A stretch of 12,615 nucleotides of DNA, taken from NCBI GenBank assembly GCA_910585655.1, contig CAJUFW010000096.1, positions 1 through 12,615 of the forward strand, in the 5' to 3' direction. Positions 1 through 3,751 of this stretch are shown here, one piece after another (position 1 is the stretch's first letter; each line of letters starts with the position of its first letter). Source of the DNA: an uncultured Lachnospiraceae bacterium (lineage in GTDB: Bacteria > Bacillota_A > Clostridia > Lachnospirales > Lachnospiraceae). The position numbers and the translations under genes were made by a program. The notes under the pieces were generated by a model. That model was not told where the DNA came from. It made no database searches and saw only the letters and a list, made by a program, of their open reading frames with translations.

Positions 1-224
1 CAAGGTACTATAGGAATAGGGGCAAATTTATTTATGGTTTTGACCCCAACATCATTGAATATCAGTATAATTACTACACCATTTACCACGTTAAAAGACA
101 AAGAGTTATGAAGAGATATGGCAACTCTCCCATCCCAATCCTGTTATAAAAGTCTTCTTTTTCTTCTGAAACAATTTACATTTTTTTACAATTCTATAAC
201 AAACTGGAACTTTCAAACTTGGGG
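1..224. other. AT-rich stretch with no assignable gene
   Basis: This stretch is AT-rich and no gene can be assigned with confidence. Forward frame 1 is open from the window edge to a TGA at 109-111, and forward frame 3 is open from base 3 to a TAA at 147-149. A reverse frame is also open across the first 110 bases. Because several frames are open over such a short span, none stands out as coding. Either forward frame could be the last 36 to 48 codons of a gene that begins outside the window. I see no clear hairpin terminator after either stop. Confidence 0.4.
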
Positions 225-253
225 TTGACCTGTCTCTTACTCCGTTGTATACT
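225..253 (+). promoter_or_regulatory. Promoter of the NUDIX hydrolase gene
   Basis: A -35 box TTGACC (225-230) and a -10 box TATACT (248-253) are separated by exactly 17 bases, giving a sigma-A type promoter. Transcription would begin near 260, about 60 bases before the ATG at 321. Its position also rules out an upstream in-frame start at 219, which would lie ahead of the transcript. Confidence 0.75.
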
Positions 254-307
254 GATACTAAGGTGTTATGATTCACGCGCGGCATACGCCAGAAGGCAGT
301 ATGTGAC

Positions 308-313
308 AGGAGG
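308..313 (+). promoter_or_regulatory. Ribosome binding site fixing the NUDIX start
   Basis: AGGAGG sits 7 bases before the ATG at 321. This perfect site decides the start against the longer in-frame opening at 219. Confidence 0.8.
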
Positions 314-320
314 TTTTGCA

Positions 321-773
321 ATGATAGAAGCAACCAGCTGTGGCGGCGTGGTAATCTTCAGAGGGAAGATTTTACTACTGTACAAAAACTACAAAAACAA
401 ATACGAAGGGTGGGTTTTGCCGAAAGGGACTGTGGAAGAAGGCGAAGAGTATAAAGAGACTGCTATTCGCGAGGTAAAGGAGGAGACGGGCGTCGATGCG
501 TTGATTATCAAATACGTAGGGAAGAGCCAGTATACCTTCAGTACGCCGCATGATACAGTAATAAAAGACGTTCATTGGTATCTGATGAGGGCAGAAAATT
601 ACTACAGTAAGCCGCAGAGAGAAGAGTATTTTATGGATTCAGGTTATTATAAGTTCCATGAAGCCTATCATCTGTTGAAGTTTCCCAACGAAAAGCAGAT
701 GTTAGAACGGGCTTATAATGAATATCTGGATTTGAAGCAGGGCAACCTGTGGGGCAGTAAGAAATATTTTTAA
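321..773 (+). CDS. NUDIX hydrolase, 150 aa
   Basis: This is a NUDIX-family pyrophosphohydrolase, which cleaves nucleoside diphosphates linked to another group using Mg2+ held by the NUDIX helix. The full signature G-x5-E-x7-R-E-V-x-E-E-x-G-V is present at residues 36-58, including the catalytic REVKEE core, and is preceded by the family's typical WVLPKG. The start at 321 is chosen because of a perfect AGGAGG 7 bases upstream and a promoter that excludes the longer frame from 219. The residues added by that longer frame do not look like a NUDIX fold. The gene is alone in its transcript, with its own promoter and a hairpin after the stop. The substrate cannot be read from sequence. The LPKG lead-in is shared by MutT-like and diadenosine-polyphosphate hydrolases, so a nucleotide-cleaning role is a reasonable guess. 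The C-terminal part (about 110-150) is rich in Tyr, Lys and Glu and has no motif I recognise. Confidence 0.9.
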   Translation: MIEATSCGGVVIFRGKILLLYKNYKNKYEGWVLPKGTVEEGEEYKETAIREVKEETGVDALIIKYVGKSQYTFSTPHDTVIKDVHWYLMRAENYYSKPQREEYFMDSGYYKFHEAYHLLKFPNEKQMLERAYNEYLDLKQGNLWGSKKYF

Positions 774-782
774 ACAAAAAGG

Positions 783-818
783 AAAGGCTCTTCGGATAAC
801 TACCGGAGAGCCTTTGTC
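783..818 (+). terminator. Terminator-like hairpin after the NUDIX gene
   Basis: A 13-base-pair stem (783-795 with 803-815, one G-T pair) closes a 7-base loop ten bases after the NUDIX stop. The downstream T run is short (TTT, then GT), so it may be a modest terminator. The A-rich bases before the stem could also let it act on the reverse strand. Confidence 0.6.
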
Positions 819-859
819 ATATAGGCGTATTTCAGCGGATTATCGGTGCTTTTGAAAAA

Positions 860-879
860 TTTTTGAAAAAATTCAAAAA
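860..879. repeat. AT-rich inverted repeat upstream of the tRNA promoter
   Basis: The arms TTTTTGAA (860-867) and TTCAAAAA (872-879) are perfect inverse copies around AAAA. They lie in a run of A and T tracts directly before the tRNA -35 box. The place and composition fit an UP element that contacts the RNA polymerase alpha subunit, which is usual for strong stable-RNA promoters. That role is inferred. Confidence 0.4.
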
Positions 880-884
880 AATGC

Positions 885-913
885 TTGCAATTTAAAAAAA
901 CTTGTTGTATAAT
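885..913 (+). promoter_or_regulatory. Strong promoter of tRNA-Glu
   Basis: TTGCAA (885-890) and a consensus TATAAT (908-913) are spaced by 17 bases. The -10 box ends 15 bases before the first tRNA base, so the 5' leader to be removed by RNase P would be only about 8 to 9 bases. Confidence 0.85.
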
Positions 914-928
914 GACTTTCGTCGGTAA

Positions 929-1000
929 GGCCTGTTGGTCAAGCGGTTAAGACGCCGCCCTCTCACGGCGGAAACAGGGGTTCGATTCCCCTACAGGCTG
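929..1000 (+). tRNA. tRNA-Glu, anticodon CTC
   Basis: A complete 72-base cloverleaf can be drawn by hand. The 7-base acceptor arms (929-935 and 993-999) pair throughout with a G-U at 1:72. The anticodon stem CCGCC (955-959) pairs with GGCGG (967-971) around the loop CTCTCAC, placing the anticodon CTC at 962-964, which reads the Glu codon GAG. The T arm carries the invariant GGTTCGATTCC, and the D arm shows GGTC with AAGCGGTTAA. The discriminator base is G (1000). CCA is not encoded and must be added by the CCA-adding enzyme. The gene stands alone with its own promoter and terminator. It is an isoacceptor for GAG, and a TTC version would be expected elsewhere in the genome. Confidence 0.95.
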
Positions 1001-1029
1001 CTCTATTCTAATTGAATAGCCCAACCCCT

Positions 1030-1068
1030 AAAAAAGCACATCCTAGACAGTTTAGGATGTGCTTTTTT
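1030..1068 (+). terminator. Strong intrinsic terminator after tRNA-Glu
   Basis: A perfect 10-base-pair stem (1036-1045 with 1053-1062) surrounds a 7-base loop and is followed by six T (1063-1068). It is also preceded by six A (1030-1035), so it is symmetrical and could stop transcription from either side. Confidence 0.9.
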
Positions 1069-1069
1069 C

Positions 1070-1105
1070 GTATGATAGGAAAGTTCTCAAACTTCCCTAT
1101 CATAC
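1070..1105. repeat. Long near-perfect inverted repeat
   Basis: The arms GTATGATAGG (1070-1079) and CCTATCATAC (1096-1105) pair perfectly. After one A-C mismatch a further 5 pairs (1081-1085 with 1090-1094) close a CTCA loop, so 15 of 16 positions pair. It begins one base after the T tract of the tRNA terminator. No T run follows on either strand, so it is not a standard terminator. It could be a small dispersed repeat or a structured RNA element, and a single window cannot decide. Confidence 0.7.
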
Positions 1106-1182
1106 AAAAGCCCTCCGGGCGGGATGCGCTACAGAGAAACAGTTCGCGGTAGTTTGTTGTCCGCGGTTTGTTTTTAAACGAA

Positions 1183-1215
1183 CAAAAGGTGCATCACTGC
1201 TAGATGCACCTTTTG
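1183..1215. repeat. Perfect 13-base-pair hairpin
   Basis: Bases 1183-1195 pair perfectly with 1203-1215 around a 7-base loop. The stem has a GC-rich core, GGTGCATC, and ends in TTTT on the + strand and AAAA at its foot. That resembles a bidirectional terminator, but G and CCC follow the T run at once. It lies just before the strong ribosome-binding-like GAGGAG at 1223-1228. Confidence 0.65.
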
Positions 1216-1231
1216 CCCAAAAGAGGAGTTT

Positions 1232-1351
1232 ATGAAAAAGTCTATCTGAAAAAAGTAGTTGTTGGCTTTGTTTTTGTTGATGGTTTTACTATAAAGGATA
1301 ATTGTGTATTCGTCGTGTGCAAGTTTTGAACAAATTGTAAACCTTATGTGA
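1232..1351 (+). pseudogene. Possible remnant of a small membrane-protein gene
   Basis: A strong GAGGAG (1223-1228) stands only 3 bases before an ATG at 1232. The frame reads MKKSI and then meets TGA (1247-1249), TAG (1256-1258) and TAA (1292-1294) before ending at TGA (1349-1351). Between these stops the same frame encodes a hydrophobic run, LLALFLLMVLL, followed by a stretch with SSCASFE. Lysines followed by a hydrophobic core is the layout of a signal peptide or membrane anchor. I infer a decayed small gene, but AT-rich DNA can give hydrophobic runs by chance. The translated product as it stands would be only five residues. Confidence 0.25.
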
Positions 1352-1384
1352 ACACTTCAATTGATTTTAAATTTTTCATAAAAT

Positions 1385-1413
1385 TTGACAAAATGAGAAA
1401 TCTGTGTTAGAAT
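1385..1413 (+). promoter_or_regulatory. Promoter of the rimP-nusA-infB operon
   Basis: A consensus -35 TTGACA (1385-1390) and a -10 TAGAAT (1408-1413) are 17 bases apart. Transcription would begin near 1420, giving a leader of about 85 bases before rimP. An inverted repeat ACAAGT/ACTTGT (1414-1419 and 1431-1436) spans the start point and might be an operator, though this is weak evidence. Confidence 0.85.
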
Positions 1414-1441
1414 ACAAGTAATGTAATGAAACTTGTAGACT

Positions 1442-1471
1442 AGAAAGTGGACCTTGCCGGTCCACTTTCTT
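1442..1471 (+). promoter_or_regulatory. Leader hairpin, candidate NusA-dependent attenuator
   Basis: A perfect 12-base-pair stem (1442-1453 with 1459-1470) encloses the loop TTGCC. The GC-rich half, GTGGACC with GGTCCAC, is followed directly by TTTCTT and then GCG. It therefore reads as an intrinsic terminator with an interrupted U tract, placed between the operon promoter and rimP. Weak-U terminators of this kind depend on NusA in Bacillus, where the nusA operon is reported to be autoregulated by attenuation in its leader. The same logic is inferred here: high NusA would stop transcription before its own gene. I see no clear competing antiterminator fold. Confidence 0.6.
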
Positions 1472-1504
1472 GCGTCATAGCATGCTAGAGGAACGGGAGG
1501 GAAC

Positions 1505-1972
1505 ATGAGCAAGCGAGAAGAATATGAGCAGCGAACGGAGAAGCTTTTACTGCCGATTGTAGAGGAATATCAGTTTGAGCTGGTAGACGTAGAATATGTC
1601 AAAGAGGCAGGAAGCTGGTATTTGAGAGCTTACTTAGACAAGGAAGGCGGTTTTACCGTAGATGACTGCGAGCTGGTCAGCAGACGCCTAAGTGATCTAC
1701 TTGACGAAGAGGATTTTATACCGGATTCTTATATTTTAGAGGTTAGTTCGCCGGGACTTGGGAGACAATTAAAAAAAGAAAAGGACTTTGCCAGGAGTCT
1801 TGGGGAAGAAGTAGAAGTAAAGCTCTATCAGGCAGTCAACCGTCAAAAGGAGTTTACCGGAATTTTAGAGGGGTATGACGACGAAAAATTGATTTTGTCT
1901 TTTGGCGAAGGAGAGAACATGGAATTTCGGCGGGCAGAGATTGCGATGGTACGTCTTGCTCTGGATTTTTAA
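1505..1972 (+). CDS. rimP: Ribosome maturation factor RimP, 155 aa
   Basis: RimP binds the free 30S subunit and helps assemble its 3' domain during maturation. The length matches the usual 150 to 160 residues. The N-terminal alpha/beta domain spans about 1-85 and ends in the family hallmark EVSSPGLGR (79-87), where the seventh residue of SSPGLDR is Gly instead of the common Asp. The C-terminal SH3-like barrel (about 90-155) follows, with KDFARSLGEEVEVKLY at its beginning. GGGAGG lies 4 bases before the ATG. It is first in the operon, directly upstream of nusA, which is its conserved place in most bacteria. It should follow the promoter and leader hairpin in front of it, so its level would track that of NusA. 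Confidence 0.96.
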   Translation: MSKREEYEQRTEKLLLPIVEEYQFELVDVEYVKEAGSWYLRAYLDKEGGFTVDDCELVSRRLSDLLDEEDFIPDSYILEVSSPGLGRQLKKEKDFARSLGEEVEVKLYQAVNRQKEFTGILEGYDDEKLILSFGEGENMEFRRAEIAMVRLALDF

Positions 1973-2018
1973 AAAGGATACGTCTTAATTTTTGGGAAAG
2001 AGAGGTAGAAAAGGAAAA

Positions 2019-3086
2019 ATGGATAACGGGAAAGAGCTGATTGAAGCATTGGAGCTGATTGAAAAGGAAAAAGATATCAGTAAGGAAATTTTGTTGGATG
2101 CGATTGAAAATTCCCTTTTGGCAGCATGCAAAAATCAGTACGGCAAGTCAGACAATATCAAGGTTTACATTAACCGCGAGACAGGTGTGGTCAATGTTTT
2201 TGCAGAAAAAGAGGTCGTAGAGGAGGTAGAGGATTCGGTACTGCAGATCGGGCAGACCGAGGCAGCTATTAAGTTTCCAAAGGCTACGTTAGGAGATATT
2301 GTCCAGGTCGAGGTAACACCGAAGAATTTTGGACGGATTGCCGCGCAGAAGGCAAAGCAGGTAGTGGTACAAAAAATCAGAGAAGAGGAGCGCAAGGTTC
2401 TCTACAGCCAGTATTATGCCAAGGAAAAGGATATCGTAACAGGTATCGTACAACGCTATAATGGGAATAATGTCAGTATTAACCTAGGCAAGGTAGACGC
2501 GGTTTTAACCGAAAGCGAGCAGGTAAAGACGGAACATTTCCGTCCGACAGAACGGATTAAGCTCTATGTCGTAGAAGTAAAGGATACCACGAAGGGACCG
2601 CGGATAACCGTATCCCGGACGCATCCGGAGCTGGTAAAGCGGTTGTTTGAATCCGAAGTGGCAGAAATCCGAGACGGCACGGTAGAGATTAAAAACATTG
2701 CCCGCGAAGCCGGTTCCCGGACAAAGATTGCCGTACACACCAACGATCCGGATGTTGACCCGGTAGGCGCGTGCGTTGGGTTAAACGGCTCTAGGGTCAA
2801 TACCATTGTCGAAGAGCTGCGGGGCGAAAAAATAGATATCGTGATTTGGAACGAAGATCCGCGAAAGCTGATTTTAAACGCTCTAAGTCCTGCCAGAGCT
2901 ACCAGCGTAGAAGTCAACAGTGAGGAAAAAAGCGCCAGAGTGATTGTACCGGATTCCCAGCTTTCCTTAGCGATCGGAAAAGAAGGGCAGAACGCCCGCT
3001 TAGCCGCCCGTTTGACTGGCTACAAGATTGATATTAAAAGCGAATCCCAAATCAATGGTTATACGTATGAGGAAGAGGAATTTTAG
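2019..3086 (+). CDS. nusA: Transcription termination/antitermination factor NusA, 355 aa
   Basis: NusA binds RNA polymerase and the nascent RNA, promoting pausing, hairpin folding and termination. The polymerase-binding N-terminal domain is about 1-125. An S1 domain follows at about 135-200, then KH1 with GLNG at 254-257 and KH2 with GKEG at 320-323. The protein ends shortly after KH2 in an acidic tail, as in other Gram-positive NusA, and lacks the acidic repeats of E. coli NusA. I use the ATG at 2019: the resulting start MDNGKELIEAL matches the family. A TTG nine codons upstream (1992) is also in frame but adds only basic residues and has no good ribosome site. The ribosome site for 2019 is itself modest (AAGG and AGAGG upstream). 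The gene lies 46 bases after rimP. Confidence 0.95.
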   Translation: MDNGKELIEALELIEKEKDISKEILLDAIENSLLAACKNQYGKSDNIKVYINRETGVVNVFAEKEVVEEVEDSVLQIGQTEAAIKFPKATLGDIVQVEVTPKNFGRIAAQKAKQVVVQKIREEERKVLYSQYYAKEKDIVTGIVQRYNGNNVSINLGKVDAVLTESEQVKTEHFRPTERIKLYVVEVKDTTKGPRITVSRTHPELVKRLFESEVAEIRDGTVEIKNIAREAGSRTKIAVHTNDPDVDPVGACVGLNGSRVNTIVEELRGEKIDIVIWNEDPRKLILNALSPARATSVEVNSEEKSARVIVPDSQLSLAIGKEGQNARLAARLTGYKIDIKSESQINGYTYEEEEF

Positions 3087-3116
3087 AAGTCTGGTTTTAT
3101 CATACCATACTTGGAC

Positions 3117-3123
3117 AGGAGGG
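3117..3123 (+). promoter_or_regulatory. Ribosome binding site fixing the ylxR start
   Basis: AGGAGGG lies about 10 bases before the ATG at 3133. It supports that start over an in-frame ATG at 3028, which would overlap nusA by about 59 bases. Confidence 0.7.
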
Positions 3124-3132
3124 AGTTTCAGG

Positions 3133-3408
3133 ATGGCGGGGAAAAAACTTCCCCTGCGGCAATGTCTTGGCTGTGGGGAAATGAAGAGTAAAAAAGAAAT
3201 GCTGCGGGTGATACGGACACCGGAAAATACCATATGCCTGGATACCACCGGGCGAAAAAACGGACGAGGAGCGTATCTGTGCCAATCGGGGGAATGTTTG
3301 AGCAAAGTAAGAAAAAGCAAAGGTTTGGAACGTTCCTTGAAAATGGCAATTCCCGACGAGGTATATGAGGAGTTAGAAAGGGAGTGGAAAAAACTGCATG
3401 AAACATAA
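3133..3408 (+). CDS. rnpM: YlxR-family RNA-binding protein (RnpM), 91 aa
   Basis: This is a DUF448 (YlxR) protein. In Bacillus subtilis YlxR has been described as a modulator of RNase P, named RnpM, and separately as a nucleoid-associated regulator. The family marks are all present: LRQCLGCGE (8-16), the LRVIRT strand (24-29), and the GRGAYLC signature (44-50) followed by a second Cys. The four cysteines (11, 14, 50, 55) form a CxxC...CxxxxC pattern that could hold a metal, which is inference. The size fits the usual 90 to 100 residues. It lies 46 bases after nusA, and its last 11 bases overlap ylxQ, suggesting translational coupling. Confidence 0.92.
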   Translation: MAGKKLPLRQCLGCGEMKSKKEMLRVIRTPENTICLDTTGRKNGRGAYLCQSGECLSKVRKSKGLERSLKMAIPDEVYEELEREWKKLHET

Positions 3409-3751
3409 AGCCCTGTCCTACATAGGATTAGCGACTAAGGCAGGTAAAACTGCCAGCGGAGAATTTTCCACGGAAAAAGCTATCAAAGCCGGGAAAGCTT
3501 ATCTGGCGGTAGTAGCAGAGGACGCCTCTGACAACACCAAAAAGAAGTTCAGAGACTGCTGCGCCTGGTATCATGTCCCTATCTGTATTTTTGCTACAAA
3601 GGAAGAACTTGGAGCTTCTACGGGCAAGGCAATGCGCGCTTCCCTGGCGCTTTTAGACGAAGGACTCGCAAGAGCCGTACTAAAACTGGGGCTGCCTCAG
3701 ACCGAATATAACAAAGAAGCAACGGAATCAAAAGGAAAGGCGGAGGAGTAA
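3398..3751 (+). CDS. ylxQ: YlxQ, L7Ae-like K-turn RNA-binding protein, 117 aa
   Basis: This small protein belongs to the L7Ae/L30e ribosomal superfamily, which binds kink-turn RNA. Bacterial YlxQ is a K-turn binder whose biological RNA partner is unclear. The fold is recognisable in IGLATKAGKTASGEFSTEKA (9-28), in the strand and helix around LAVVAEDASDNTKKKF, and in the VPICIFATKEELG segment (about 65-77). The C-terminus is about 15 residues longer than usual and charged. Its start overlaps ylxR by 11 bases, and its stop shares one base with the infB ATG, in TAATG. The end of the gene carries the GGAGG ribosome site of infB, so the three genes are probably translated as a coupled set. Confidence 0.9.
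   Translation: MKHKALSYIGLATKAGKTASGEFSTEKAIKAGKAYLAVVAEDASDNTKKKFRDCCAWYHVPICIFATKEELGASTGKAMRASLALLDEGLARAVLKLGLPQTEYNKEATESKGKAEE

Larger units (their letters stand above)
774..1504. other. 730-base intergenic region, summary
   Basis: This stretch holds no intact protein gene. In order it carries a terminator-like hairpin, the tRNA-Glu promoter, the tRNA, its terminator, two long hairpins (1070-1105 and 1183-1215), a degraded-looking small frame (1232-1351), and the promoter and leader of the rimP operon. Bases 1106-1182 contain only two short possible stems: GCCC/GGGC at 1110-1120, and CGCGG (1145-1149) with CCGCG (1161-1165). I see no convincing promoter for 1070-1351 on the + strand. 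Confidence 0.6.

Noticed and set aside
40..71. Possible promoter TTGACC...TATAAT near the left edge.
   Set aside because: The boxes are 20 bases apart, too far for a standard promoter, and no gene follows directly.
219..320. Upstream extension of the NUDIX frame to an in-frame start at 219.
   Set aside because: The start would lie ahead of the promoter's -10 box and has no ribosome site, while ATG 321 has a perfect AGGAGG.
1992..2018. TTG start giving nusA nine extra residues.
   Set aside because: No ribosome site, and the added basic residues are not typical; the family start matches the ATG at 2019.
3028..3132. ylxR start inside nusA.
   Set aside because: The added residues are not part of the family, and AGGAGGG precedes the ATG at 3133.
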